A DNA stretch of 64,000 nt, from NCBI GenBank assembly GCA_022818135.1, contig JAFMSR010000003.1, positions 9,651,976-9,715,975 on the forward strand. The letters run 5' to 3'. Shown here in pieces: positions 22,626 through 34,840 of this stretch. A program made the translations under genes and the position numbers. This DNA comes from Saxidomus purpurata (lineage: Eukaryota; Mollusca; Bivalvia; Venerida; Veneridae). How positions within the stretch are numbered: position 1 is the first letter of the stretch; each line of letters begins with the position of its first letter. The notes below the pieces were generated by a model. That model saw only the letters and a list, made by a program, of their open reading frames with translations. It made no database searches and had not been told where the DNA came from.

Positions 22626-23084
22626 CCAGTCCATAATTTGCTTACATTCTGGGTTAAAGGTCAATTTGATCATAATTGCTAATTTATGGTAGAATGGAGA
22701 TTATTTTTCTCTTTGAATTCCAGTAGTATACCGCAAGAAATGGTAGGGTTCACAGGTATGCGTTTTCCCCAAAGCATGTTTACAGAAAAGACAAGTTGTG
22801 CGAGTTAGTTTTGATGCATTTTTTTGCCATATACTCACCAGAAACAAATGAGTGTTGTTCAGTTGCCAAAAAGCAAGCGTACTAATGATTGCTTGTGCTG
22901 GATCAAAACAAAACATAAAAATATAGCTTAAAATGGGGGTGTCTGGAAAAAGAACCTGTCTGGAAATACGCCGCCCAGAAGTACGGAAATTTAGAACAAC
23001 TGAATCTTTCTAAAACAAACGTGTTTTCGTAAAACCTTTATTTTGTGATGGATACTACTTGCATACCAGTACTTGTAAAAAAAA

Positions 23085-23224
23085 ACCTGCATTGGCCCAG
23101 TGGTTTCAGAGATGTTGTTTGAAGCAAAATGTTGACAGACAGTGGGCATCTGGGCGGCTCAACCTGGACAGCAACGGCTAATCACAATAGCTCACCTTTG
23201 ACCACTTCGTGCTCATGTGAGCTT
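23085..23224 (-). mobile_element. HEL-B 5' end fragment
   Basis: The minus strand starts with AGCTCACATGAGC...GGTGAGCTATT followed by a GTCC-like and TCAACATTTTGCTTC region, then stops. It has no monomers and no 3' hairpin. Mirror 27880-28020. Confidence 0.65.
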
Positions 23225-23332
23225 AACATTATGATAGTTACTGTGAAATATGTTTTAAAAGTGTCCGGCTGAAGGACACAAACCAGTACAAAACATGATG
23301 TCTAAAGATTTTAATAATCCGAAATATGATAA

Positions 23333-23776
23333 CAGTCCAAAACGTCCCCAAACCAAAACGTACCCAAAATGACCAAAACGTCCCCAAATTATTATGATTA
23401 AATTATGCTGGTTTTTTTTTACATATTTTGGTAAATTTTGTCATATTTTTGTATGAAATGTCACCCCTTTTGTTAGGTCTTTATATTTTCACTAATTGTT
23501 CATTATCGATTCAGTCAGTGCTCAGTCAATGGGGATGTTTAGGCATTGCTGAAATTGGATGAATGGGGCGTTTTGGACATTTTACAACTTTTATAAATCA
23601 ACCTTGAATTAAGTGCTTTGGCGATGAGGACGTTTCGGACATTGGTACGACTGGGGACGTTTGGACATTTTACAACTTTTATTTATCACTCTCAAATTAT
23701 AAAATTATAAAATGCTTAGTCAATGGGGACGTTTTGGACATTGGTGAGAGGGGACGTTTTGGACATTGGGAATTCT
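23333..23776. repeat. GGGGACGTTTTGG motif array, inverted halves
   Basis: At 23335-23391 the minus-strand form (CCAAAACGTCCCC and near variants) occurs three times. At 23556-23776 the plus-strand form GGGGACGTTTTGGACATT recurs at least four times, including degenerate copies. The two halves face each other across about 180 bp, like a TIR element whose ends are arrays of one 13-18 bp word. A further copy is at 24100-24118. Mirror about 26990-27774; separate array at 25305-25500. Confidence 0.7.
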
Positions 23777-24203
23777 CGGCTTCGCCATGACATCATATTA
23801 GCTAGTTAACCAATTGGATTATTAGATTGCATTCATTTCGTCACTCGGTGAAAGATGAAAACTCGGTCTTTACCGTACACCCATATGCAAGTTTAAGTTT
23901 ATTTCGAATGAAACAGAAAGCTTTTAACAACACAGAATGACTACAAATTCAATTCAATTATTATAAGCTAATGGTAGATACTCGTCTTCTTTCATTTTTC
24001 TTCTTTGATTTTATGCATTTTATAAGTAAAGACCAGCGATGAAAGCCGAGATACCTTTCCCAAATATAGATATTTTAATCAGTGCACGGATGTGCCGAGA
24101 ATGGGGACATTTTGGATAGTTTAGTTCCACGAGGAACAACAAAGTCAGTTCTTTTTTCCCTCTATTTATTCTATTAAGTGTACATATGAATATCATAAAA
24201 CGA

Positions 24204-24275
24204 AGTGTCTCCAGGTCCGGACCCGGACCCCGAGACTATCCATATATAGCTTGTCTCCAGGTCCGGGAATTTTTT
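24204..24275. repeat. Nested palindromes built from TCTCCAGGTCCGG
   Basis: GTCTCCAGGTCCGGACCC, GGACCCCGAGAC and, after a TATATATAGC spacer, a further TCTCCAGGTCCGGG. The same set in the same order lies in the central segment at 25567-25661; mirror 26832-26905. Function unknown. Confidence 0.75.
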
Positions 24276-24676
24276 ATCGTTTACTTTTGTATGCATATAC
24301 TTTGTTCAAATTTAATAAAAACATACTTATCTTATTGTTGGTTATGAAAATATATATTATCATTATTATTTTGGTCTTGTTATCTTCTTTTTTCCATTAT
24401 ATATTGAAGGTTTCATGTTATAAAATGTAATTGTACGTTATAAGAAGGAATTTTAAGCTTTACTCTCCATAAAAATACATTGTTCCTTTAGTTTTCGCAG
24501 CTGTCTGATCACGTAGGTGGATGCGAACATTAATTGGCACTTATTTAGAATCAAAATGTTGTTTGCACACTTATCACATACTGTCCAGCCAGTTAAGAGT
24601 AACCTCACCTCAGACCGACAACAATACAAATGGTCAAAGATGGTCCAGTAGGTGCGAACTTTAATTGCTCCCGATT

Positions 24677-25176
24677 NNNNNNNNNNNNNNNNNNNNNNNN
24701 NNNNNNNNNNNNNNNNNNNNNNNNNNNNNNNNNNNNNNNNNNNNNNNNNNNNNNNNNNNNNNNNNNNNNNNNNNNNNNNNNNNNNNNNNNNNNNNNNNNN
24801 NNNNNNNNNNNNNNNNNNNNNNNNNNNNNNNNNNNNNNNNNNNNNNNNNNNNNNNNNNNNNNNNNNNNNNNNNNNNNNNNNNNNNNNNNNNNNNNNNNNN
24901 NNNNNNNNNNNNNNNNNNNNNNNNNNNNNNNNNNNNNNNNNNNNNNNNNNNNNNNNNNNNNNNNNNNNNNNNNNNNNNNNNNNNNNNNNNNNNNNNNNNN
25001 NNNNNNNNNNNNNNNNNNNNNNNNNNNNNNNNNNNNNNNNNNNNNNNNNNNNNNNNNNNNNNNNNNNNNNNNNNNNNNNNNNNNNNNNNNNNNNNNNNNN
25101 NNNNNNNNNNNNNNNNNNNNNNNNNNNNNNNNNNNNNNNNNNNNNNNNNNNNNNNNNNNNNNNNNNNNNNNNNNNN
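24677..25176. other. Assembly gap of exactly 500 N
   Basis: A fixed-size placeholder of the kind scaffolding software inserts, so the true distance and even the adjacency are unknown. It lies at the symmetry axis: the left arm ends at its first base. Long open frames spanning it are artefacts. Confidence 0.99.
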
Positions 25177-25304
25177 TAGTTCTAAAATTACACTGATTTG
25201 AAGCATCTTTGATGGATGACTTTTATGTTTCTGTGACACACATTTAATTTTGTAAAGTACTGGTAGACTTTTAACAAATTACTAAACTGTATTTCGCGAA
25301 GCAA

Positions 25305-25500
25305 ACCGAAACGTCCCCAAACCAAAACGCCTGTCTAAAACGTACCCAAAATGACCAAAACGTCCCCCATAATGACCAAAACGTCCCCAGAATGAACAAA
25401 ACGTCCCCCGGATGATGATGTGTGTAAAAGTTGGAAAAATGTGAAGTAAAACCCTTACTCTGTTACTTTACATGAAAAATGTGGGGACATTTTGGACATA
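25305..25500. repeat. Second GGGGACGTTTTGG array
   Basis: The minus-strand form occurs about six times at 25305-25410 with spacers such as ATAATGA and GAATGAA; a plus-strand copy GGGGACATTTTGGACAT is at 25482-25498. The order of parts parallels 23333-24275, so this is a second copy of the same composite. Confidence 0.7.
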
Positions 25501-25566
25501 TTGATTTTGGGATATAATAATAATAATAAATGTTTTTGTTTTTTGACAGTTGTTTTTATGATGGAA

Positions 25567-25661
25567 GTGTCTCCAGGTCCGGGTCCGGACCTTGAGACTA
25601 AAAGTCTCCAGGTCCGGACCTGGAGACTATCTATATATAGCTTGTCTCCAGGTCCGGGAAA
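25567..25661. repeat. Palindrome cluster with a perfect 26 bp palindrome
   Basis: 25603-25628 is a perfect 26 bp palindrome (half AGTCTCCAGGTCC). It is preceded at 25568-25600 by an imperfect version and followed at 25644-25658 by a half-site. It can form a cruciform/hairpin. See also 24204-24275. Confidence 0.85.
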
Positions 25662-26831
25662 TTTATTTCATACAAATTGTGCTATATGTTCAGCTTATCA
25701 AATCATTTAAAATGTCATTTTCTGGCAATTACATTAAAATGGAAAAACAGAATATGTTTATCGATACCATCACAATTTGTTATGTTATATTTGTACCTGT
25801 GAGCTATGACGTATATACGCGGACCTAAATATAACGGAGCAGTCGATGTCAAACATCTAATTGGGATATAAACTGACATTTACAAGTGACATCGTTTTTG
25901 GGGATGAAATGATCCTCTGCTTAGCATTGTGGTAATGGAAAGGAAAAACTTCAAAAAAATCTTATTTGATGGATCCAATACCAAGGTAATAAATGTCAAG
26001 CTTGTAAATTTCATGAAAATACCTTAGAAATTATCGTTTGCAGATAATTTTAAAATGTTAATTGTTTTTCATGAAATAAGTTTATCTTTCTAATAAATAT
26101 ATTGGGCGACTTAAGAAGGCCTGCAAATTTTATTTCACAAATCTTACAATTCATAAGCGATTGGTACAATATTTTATTCTCTTCTACTATATAGCAACAT
26201 GTGACTACCGTAATTTAATTTCCAGAGACAGAAAGTCGTTAAATTTTTCACCAGCAAGAAATTTGTGTGCCATCTTGGCCGGATAATAAACTTTAACGAA
26301 CTGACAGAGACTTCGTGTTATAGAAAAACAATTTCAATAACTTTTAAATGAACCGCTTACAAGTATAGTTCTTCTCACAGGTGAAGTTACTCATTAAATT
26401 CCCTGAACAAATAAAGTTTGATTCGTCTTAATCGGGAGCAATTAAAGTTCGCACCTACTGGACCATCTTTGACCATTTGTATTGTTGTCGGTCTGAGGTG
26501 AGGTTACTCTTAACTGGCTGGACAGTATGTGATAAGTGTGCAAACAACATTTTGATTCTAAATAAGTGCCAATTAATGTTCGCATCCACCTACGTGATCA
26601 GACAGCTGCGAAAACTAAAGGAACAATGTATTTTTATGGAGAGTAAAGCTTAAAATTCCTTCTTATAACGTACAATTACATTTTATAACATGAAACCTTC
26701 AATATATAATGGAAAAAAGAAGATAACAAGACCAAAATAATAATGATAATATATATTTTCATAACCAACAATAAGATAAGTATGTTTTTATTAAATTTGA
26801 ACAAAGTATATGCATACAAAAGTAAACGATA

Positions 26832-26905
26832 AAAAATTCCCGGACCTGGAGACAAGCTATATATGGATAGTCTCGGGGTCCGGGTCCGGACCTGGAGACA
26901 CTTCG
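26832..26905. repeat. Palindrome cluster, right-arm copy
   Basis: Mirror of 24204-24275 with the same TCCGGACCTGGAGAC words. Confidence 0.75.
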
Positions 26906-26989
26906 TTTTATGATATTCATATGTACACTTAATAGAATAAATAGAGGGAAAAAAGAACTGACTTTGTTGTTCCTCGTGGAACTAAACTA

Positions 26990-27774
26990 TCCAAAATGTC
27001 CCCATTCTCGGCTTCGCACATCCTTGCACTGATTAAAATATCTATATTTGGGAAAGGTATCTCGGCTTTCATCGCTGGTCTTTACTTATAAAATGCATAA
27101 AATCAAAGAAGAAAAATGAAAGAAGACGAGTATCTACCATTAGCTTATAATAATTGAATTGAATTTGTAGTCATTCTATGTTGTTAAAAGCTTTCTGTTT
27201 CATTCGAAATAAACTTAAACTTGCATATGGGTGTACGGTAAAGACTGAGTTTTCATCTTTCACCGAGTGACGAAATGAATGCAATCTAATAATCCAATTG
27301 GTTAACTAGCTAATATGATGTCATGGCGAAGCCGAGAATTCCCAATGTCCAAAACGTCCCCTCTCACCAATGTCCAAAACGTCCCCATTGACTAAGCATT
27401 TTATAATTTGAGAGTGATAAATAAAAGTTGTAAAATGTCCAAACGTCCCCAGTCGTACCAATGTCCGAAACGTCCTCATCGCCAAAGCACTTAATTCAAG
27501 GTTGATTTATAAAAGTTGTAAAATGTCCAAAACGCCCCATTCATCCAATTTCAGCAATGCCTAAACATCCCCATTGACTGAGCACTGACTGAATCGATAA
27601 TGAACAATTAGTGAAAATATAAAGACCTAACAAAAGGGGTGACATTTCATACAAAAATATGACAAAATTTACCAAAATATGTAAAAAAAAACCAGCATAA
27701 TTTAATCATAATAATTTGGGGACGTTTTGGTCATTTTGGGTACGTTTTGGTTTGGGGACGTTTTGGACTGTTAT
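26990..27774. repeat. GGGGACGTTTTGG array, right-arm copy
   Basis: Mirror of 23333-24118. Motif copies are at about 26991-27003, 27345-27395, 27436-27475 and 27530-27545 (as CCAAAACGTCCCC variants) and 27718-27770 (plus form). Confidence 0.7.
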
Positions 27775-27879
27775 CATATTTCGGATTATTAAAATCTTTA
27801 GACATCATGTTTTGTACTGGTTTGTGTCCTTCAGCTGGACACTTTTAAAACATATTTCACAGTAACTATCATAATGTTA

Positions 27880-28020
27880 AGCTCACATGAGCACGAAGTG
27901 GTCAAAGGTGAGCTATTGTGATTAGCCGTTGCTGTCCAGGTTGAGCCGCCCAGATGCCCACTGTCTGTCAACATTTTGCTTCAAACAACATCTCTGAAAC
28001 CACTGGGCCAATGCAGTTTT
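27880..28020 (+). mobile_element. HEL-B 5' end fragment, right-arm copy
   Basis: Mirror of 23085-23224. The 5' inverted repeat AGCTCACATGAGC...GGTGAGCTATT is intact; core and 3' end are absent. Confidence 0.65.
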
Positions 28021-28589
28021 TTTTTACAAGTACTGGTATGCAAGTAGTATCCATCACAAAATAAAGGTTTTACGAAAACACGTTTGTTTTAGAAAGATTC
28101 AGTTGTTCTAAATTTCCGTACTTCTGGGCGGCGTATTTCCAGACAGGTTCTTTTTCCAGACACCCCCATTTTAAGCTATATTTTTATGTTTTGTTTTGAT
28201 CCAGCACAAGCAATCATTAGTACGCTTGCTTTTTGGCAACTGAACAACACTCATTTGTTTCTGGTGAGTATATGGCAAAAAAATGCATCAAAACTAACTC
28301 GCACAACTTGTCTTTCTGTAAACATGCTTTGGGGAAAACGCATACCTGTGAACCCTACCATTTCTTGCGGTATACTACTGGAATTCAAAGAGAAAAATAA
28401 TCTCCATTCTACCATAAATTAGCAATTATGATCAAATTGACCTTTAACCCAGAATGTAAGCAAATTATGGACTGGTTTTCCAATATGGGTTTTTCACAGA
28501 CTTATCGTTCTTGCTTATTCTTCAGCGTTAAAGAACACAAACGGTTATTGATCGGCGAATGAGGGGGCAGTTTTGGTCCGATAACGAAA

Positions 28590-29300
28590 GCGTATGATAC
28601 TTTTATGTATCATGAATGAATAATCCTATGATTATCGTGTATTTTACTAGATTTATATGAAAAAAAAGAATCGCCAGCGAAGGCATAGCTATAATAGGCG
28701 TCGTCAGACCACAGTTTCATGAATGTGCATAAATAATTTCAGAAATTAATTGAATATTACTTTCAGCATTTCAACAAAATATCAAAAATGTATTTCTTAT
28801 TAAAGGTCCATTGCTAACACCAAATCGAATTTTCTTTTACATCTGGAATCGTAACAGGAGTCTTCTCAGAAGGAAAAATATGACATACTCCATTGAATGT
28901 GACCATATTGTGTTGAAAATTTGAGTTTAACAAAAGAATTAATAAATTATATTTTGCCTTTTCAAAAACGAAAGTAGGTTTTCCCGTTTTCAAATATCTT
29001 TGTAGTTTTCCAGAAATCTCCCAGAGTGAGGCTGTAAATAGGTTGTACATACATAAACATACCTATTTTGAATTATAATTGAAGAAATTTACTTCCAATG
29101 ATGTGAAAAGTATATGTCTGACTGTTTACAACATTCAATAAAGTGAAAGTAGGACAAAAAGACCACCCAGGTCAATATAAAGAAATACACAAACAGATTT
29201 CAATTTAAAACGATACTATTGTTTACACAAAATGATTTCTTTTTAAAAACAAGAAATAATTCTAGCAGCTCTAAAATTGTCGTCACAGTACCAAATAATG
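28590..29300. other. Right-arm duplication with a 105 bp foreign patch
   Basis: 28598-29195 is repeated from about 29292 onward, an offset of 795 bp (for example the sequences at 28814 and 29609). Between the copies, 29196-29298 is identical or nearly so to 32570-32678, over 3 kb away in the same arm. The junction into the second copy shares ATGATACT with the patch. The first copy also lacks about 95 bp (29364-29458 equivalent). The left arm has a single copy. Confidence 0.8.
28803..29195. mobile_element. TA-MITE, truncated duplicate
   Basis: One TIR and most of the interior of the element at 29598-30135, cut at the 29195/29196 junction. A by-product of the local duplication, not a separate insertion. 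Confidence 0.75.
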
Positions 29301-29597
29301 ATACTTTTATGTATCATGAATGAATAATCCTATGATTATCGTGTATTTTACTAGATTTATATGAACTTATTTCTACTACAAATTATATCCTTACTTAAAT
29401 AAGTATATTTTTGTAACTTTAATTGAAGAAACTGATTAAGTTATAATATGGAGGAAAAAAAAGAATCGCCAGCGAAGGCATAGCTATAATAGGCGTCGTC
29501 AGACCACAGTTTCATGAATGTGCATAAATAATTTCAGAAATTAATTGAATATTACTTTCAGCATTTCAACAAAATATCAAAAATGTATTTCTTATTA

Positions 29598-30135
29598 AAG
29601 GTCCATTGCTAACACCAAATCGAATTTTCTTTTACATCTGGAATCGTAACAGGAGTCTTCTCAGAAGGAAAAATATGACATACTCCATTGAATGTGACCA
29701 TATTGTGTTGAAAATTTGAGTTTAACAAAAGAATTAATAAATTATATTTTGCCTTTTCAAAATCGAAAGTAGGTTTTCCCGTTTTCAAATATCTTTGTAG
29801 TTTTCCAGAAATCTCCCAGAGTGAGGCTGTAAATAGGTTGTACATACATAAACATACCTATTTTGAATTATAATTGAAGAAATTTACTTCCAATGATGTG
29901 AAAAGTATATGTCTGACTGTTTACAACATTCAATAAAGTGAAAGTAGGACAAAAAGACCACCCAGGTCAATATAAAGAAATACACAAACATTCACTCGTT
30001 TTTCTGCAGCAGTATTTCAAACAGGGAAATACTCCATGGCTATTGTAAAGTTTTAGAGGCCAGTTTCAAACTGTAGTTCCCTGTTACAATTCTAGATTTA
30101 AAAGAAAATTTGATTTGGTTTTAGTAATGGACCTT
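29598..30135. mobile_element. TA-MITE, intact right-arm copy
   Basis: 538 bp, both roughly 58 bp TIRs present, TA at 29596-29597 and 30136-30137. Allelic to 21271-21808. Confidence 0.82.
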
Positions 30136-30219
30136 TAAGTTTAGCAAATTCGTAAGCCTACTTGTATTTAAATTGAAAAATAAAGCAAAGAAAATACGTG
30201 GTGTGGGAGCTTTCTTTTT

Positions 30220-32088
30220 AGCTCACCTGAGCTGGCTCAGGGTGAGCTATTAGGATCGATGAATGTCCGTCGTCCGTCGTCCGTCCACATTTAGTTCGTT
30301 AACGCTCTAGTGGTCACATTTTTTCCTCAATTGTCACGAAACTTGGTCAGGATGTTTGTCCCAGTAATTACTCGGACGAGTTCGAATATGGGTCATCTCG
30401 GATGAAAAACTAGGTCACATGACCCAAAAATAGAAAAATCTTGTTAAGGCTCTAGAGGCTACTGTTTCAGTCCAAATATCCTGGCAATTTGTCAGAAAGG
30501 TTGTTTGGTTGATTTCTAGCTCAAGTTTTAATATGGGTCACCTGGGGTCAAAAACTAGGTCACACAGCCCAAATATGGAAAAACCTTGTTAACACTCTAG
30601 ATGTTACATTTTCAGCCCAGATATCCTTGAAATTTGTCAGAAAGGTTGTTTTGATGATTTCTAGTTTTAATAGTGTGTTGTTTATTGAACACCTCAATCG
30701 CTAATTTTATTGCAGTATTTTAACACCATAAGATTGATTTGTAATCAGTACACATCTTGGATCTCTCTATGGTAAGGCCAGAGTTTTTATATCTCTTGGG
30801 TTTATGCGACTGCCTGTCCTATTTTTTGAAAAGGTAGAATAACAATGACATTATGAACTGACATTTTATTTGTATTATTTCCGCTGTTCCGACTTCACAG
30901 ACTAGTTAATGAAGTGTCAGAATAGTAGTGATATATAATTGAAAGTAATTATTTTAAAGTGTTTATTTTGTTTGAAAATGACGGGTGCAGTAGACTGATG
31001 TTCAATATGTGCTCTGTTCAATACAGTAGGAAAAGTCCTTCATACTCAACATTTTAGAAAACTTCCCATAAACCAAGCAATATAAAAACTCTGGCCTAAA
31101 ATTGGTACTTAGAAAGTTTTAAATAGCGATGATGCAATACATGTTCTTGACCCCTAGTTGAACTTCCATGTTAAAGAATGTAGTTGTAATTTTTACATTC
31201 ACAGTACCATAAATTGTTAAAAAATGAACAGCTCACAGTGCAGATCATGATCAGACAGGAAAAAATTGAATAGCTCACAGTGCAGATCATGATTAGACAG
31301 CAAAATACTGAATAGCTTACAGTGATCAGACATTAAAATAATGAATAGCTTACAGTGTAGATCATGATCAGACAGCAAAATAATGAATAGCTAACAGTGC
31401 AGATCATGATCAGACAGCAAAATAATTAATAGCTTACAATGCAGATCATGATCAGACAGCAAAATAATGAAAGTGCAGATCATGATCAGACAGCAGAATA
31501 ATGCATAGCAAACAGTGCAGACCATGATCAGACAGCTAAATAATGAAAGTGCAGATCATGATCAGACAGCTAAACAATGCATAGCAAACAGTGTAGATCA
31601 TGATCAGACAGCAAAAAATAAATAGCTGACAGTGCAGATCATGACCAGCCAACATACAATGAATAGCTTACAGTGCAGATTATGATCAGACAGCAAAACA
31701 ATGAACAGCAAACAGTGCAGATCATGATCAGACAGCAAAAAATAAATAGCTGACAGTGCAGATCATGACCAGCCAACATACAATGAATAGCTTACAGTGC
31801 AGATTATAATCAGACAGCAAAACAATGAATAGCCAACAGTGCAGATCATGATCAGACAGCAAAATAATGAGGCATAGAGCTTAGATATTCAGCATGTGGC
31901 AATAATTGACTCTCTACCAAGATTGTTCAAATCATGACCAGGGGGGGTGGGATCTTTTGATTTTACATAAGCTTATTAAGAGGATATCATGAGCCAAAGG
32001 TAAAAATTGATCCTTTCTGCTATTAATAACCTTTTATTTTTGCCAATGGTAGACAGGTGAGCGATACAGGGCCATCATGGCCCTCTTG
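30220..32088 (+). mobile_element. HEL-B' element, complete (right allele)
   Basis: Mirror of 19318-21187: 5' AGCTCACCTGAGC hairpin preceded by a T-run, GTCCGTCGTCC, three monomers, the minisatellite at 31220-31868 and 3' GGGCCATCATGGCCCTCTTG. Confidence 0.82.
31220..31868 (-). repeat. 42 bp minisatellite, right-arm copy
   Basis: Mirror of 19548-20186 with the same 126 bp higher-order block at about 31570-31820. Unit number is nearly equal in the two arms. Confidence 0.9.
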
Positions 32089-32828
32089 TTTCAAACAGAA
32101 ACACTTCTACAATCTACAGCGCGTTTTGTTAACTGTAAATTACTTTATTATTTAACCAAAAGAATAATGAATTTATCAAGTAAATTTCAATAAAACATTT
32201 TGAAAAATGAAAATTTTGAAATGGTAAGTACAGCGTGAGAGTTTTTTCCTGTAACTCGTCAACTTCTACAGGCACGGATCTATACTTAATATGGTTTAAT
32301 AACACATCAATCATGACTTAAGATCATAATTTTAAAATAATCTACTAATAATCTACTTAGGGCTTACAGTACTTAGCTTCGTAATCAGTTAGAAAAAACA
32401 AGTTTTAATAAAAATATTGAAAAGTGTTGCCATAATACTGAAAGAGTAAATGAAAAGAGAGAAAATGCTAACATAGTTCTACAACTGAAAGTATATTAAA
32501 GTGTGTACAGGCAGTTTTTATTAATTTATTCCCCTACTTTTCCGAGCTAAAGTATATATTAATCATTAAAGATTTCAATTTAAAACGATACTATTGTTTA
32601 CACAAAATGATTTCTTTTTAAAAACAAGAAATAATTCTAGCAGCTCTAAAATTGTCGTCACAGTACCAAATAATGATACTAGTATTAATATGAAGATACA
32701 AAAGAAACAATGAAAAACGTGACGCTGTCGTTTTCTTTTTTCTGACATGATGTAAAAATATAAAGAATATAGTATTTAAATTTTTGAAAGATATGAAGGC
32801 AGAAGACCAAACAAACACGCTGTGCATG

Positions 32829-33630
32829 TATTATGATGTGAATTTTGGAGCCAAATTGTTGAAAATAAAATTTGGTTATTGTTTAACAAATATGTTGATT
32901 TTGGTATCAAAATGTTCAGAATTTACAGTAGATTTTCTATGTAGTAATTTAGGATTTGTTTTATGCAATTTAAATCAATATTTAAAGAAAATTAATTTAT
33001 TCAAACTTGTAATTTTTGCTAAATGTCAAATCTTTTAAGATGTTGTTAAGTAACTCAAAGCCATAATACCATTTCTGCTCAAGGAAATAGTTTAATTGTT
33101 CAGGTATTAATCCTGAAACCTTTGTATTTACACCACTGATTGGCCACCATTCTCAAACAATGACTTTACTAGCTCAAAGCTTATCCAGGCTGCCATGCAA
33201 TCACTTTGAAGTTAAATCTTTTATTTTGTTTGATTTGTTGTTAAATTTTTATTGTTAAATGAGTTAATAATTTCATAAGTGACAGATAAAATATCACAGA
33301 AATATTGGTATATAAACCGGAATTTTATAGGTTCAACATTAATTAATGAATATTCAGAAATACTTAAATTACCTTACTTACTCTGTGTTTTAAAACTTTG
33401 TGTTCTTAGTGAAAAACTGGACATTTTCTAATTCTTTGTGACTCTTAAAAATATATGGACTTTGTGTAAATCTATGTGTTATTCTAAGTGAACAGTTATT
33501 TAAATGAAATAAAGGATTGTCATAAATTGCAGAGTGTCTTACTTGGAACTTAATTAAAAAAAGACTCTACCACTTGATATTTATTCGAAATTCCCCGAAA
33601 CTTTAACATTAAGAACAACGCTTCTTAATA
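32829..33630. mobile_element. 802 bp insertion with CATG target duplication; right arm only
   Basis: The left arm reads GCTGTGCATGCAATTTTATT uninterrupted (reverse complement of about 18549-18568). In the right arm CATG is present on both sides of an AT-rich insert beginning TATTATGATG and ending with the complement of TATTAAGAAG, so the ends are weakly inverted. Its 84-codon open frame (32784-33038) crosses the border and matches nothing I know. It is a non-autonomous DNA element of uncertain class. Confidence 0.7.
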
Positions 33631-34684
33631 CATGCAATTTTATTTCAGTTAACATGGACCATATACACATTGTGTATTTAGGTCTGTGTAGTCGAACATT
33701 ACACCTGCCACTGTGTATTAAAACTATTCATCGAGATTATTATAATTTTTAAATTACCCCATTATGACATAAAGGGACAAATTAAAACAGTATATTTAAA
33801 ACTGTTGCCGTTCCACTTTATAAAAGAAAAAAAAACGTTGAGTAGATCTAGATGTACCCGTTGTTTACTTTTTTCATTGATCATTCTAAATATTAACTTT
33901 AAATATATTTGAATGATTAAAAGAATAAAATATGATTAAACATCAGTAAATGGCTTTTAACAATCTCAATAAAGTGTTTTATAAAACAAATATAAATGAT
34001 ATATCAACATTATGTAACAGAGTCATGAAACTGATAATGTTGATAATTAGTTTGTTATATATCTTCAAAGAGTATCTAGCAGCTTGTAATGAAATGTATT
34101 TCTGGGTGGTCACTATGGTCAATTGGTTACAGTATGGCCATTGAAAATTATATTAGATAAGAGTCTGGTATATGACACCTTGAAAGTCTGCAAATAGAGG
34201 CTGACCACTGAGTAACATGTAGGTGTGAGTTCTTTTGATTTTAGTTAGAAAACTGATCTGATGATAATTAATTTGTATCTGGATAAAAATGACCAGTCTC
34301 ACAGAGTGAAATAGGCGTGGCTTAAAAGTCATTAAAAATGTTTTGGAATTGTAGACAGAGTTAGTTAGAATAAGTTAGTTAAGATGTTAAGTTTAAAATA
34401 GAAAGTTGCGGAAAGCGAGTTAAATTAAGAAGATTGTTTAGAAATGAATTAAGTTTAGATTGACAGTAAAGCAAAGAAATAAATATGTTTTATGAATAGA
34501 AATAGAATTGTACTTACTATTGGATGGACATGAACAACAATGAATTATCACAAATTAAAAGATCTTGTTTGAATCTACATGGTGTGGCTTATCAATTATG
34601 CTGTTTGGAATGAAAAAGAAATGGAGCTAATTCCCCAACCTTACAATATCAGTATATATCGCGTATCGTGCGCCATGTAACTGC

Positions 34685-34840
34685 CCCCTCAGTTGCTAAT
34701 ACGGTCGATATTCATTAATGTCGCGCACGCGCAGAAATCTGTGAAAAACCCGTATTTGTGCAGACTGATTTATCAATATCTCTGCTAAATTGCAAAATCG
34801 TATTTGTGTGTGTCCGTTTTTCACACATTTTATGATGGGG
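34685..34840 (-). repeat. GGGTTTTTCACAGA repeat, right-arm copy
   Basis: Mirror of 17365-17520. Confidence 0.6.

Larger units (their letters stand above)
1..24676 (+). repeat. Left arm of a >24 kb inverted repeat
   Basis: This whole stretch reappears reverse-complemented and in reverse order at 26430-48607. Anchors include 928-1143 with the mirror at about 47154-47369, 7496-7687 with 41659-41850, 16669-16881 with 35339-35551, and 19091-19276 with 32129-32314. Base 1 still matches (mirror 48607), so the arm continues past the left edge. Long stretches differ at only a few positions per hundred, punctuated by large clean indels. That pattern fits two alleles better than two ancient paralogues. 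Confidence 0.95.
25177..26429. other. Central segment, single copy in this window
   Basis: 1,253 bp that the right-hand contig has beyond the point where the left contig stops. It contains a GGGGACGTTTTGG array and palindromes (listed separately) and otherwise about 770 bp of AT-rich DNA with no recognised feature. In the haplotig reading, it is the continuation of the locus lost from the left contig. Confidence 0.8.

Noticed and set aside
24630..25239. Open frames of 175-192 codons across 24630-25239 on both strands
   Set aside because: They consist almost wholly of the 500 N gap and carry no information.
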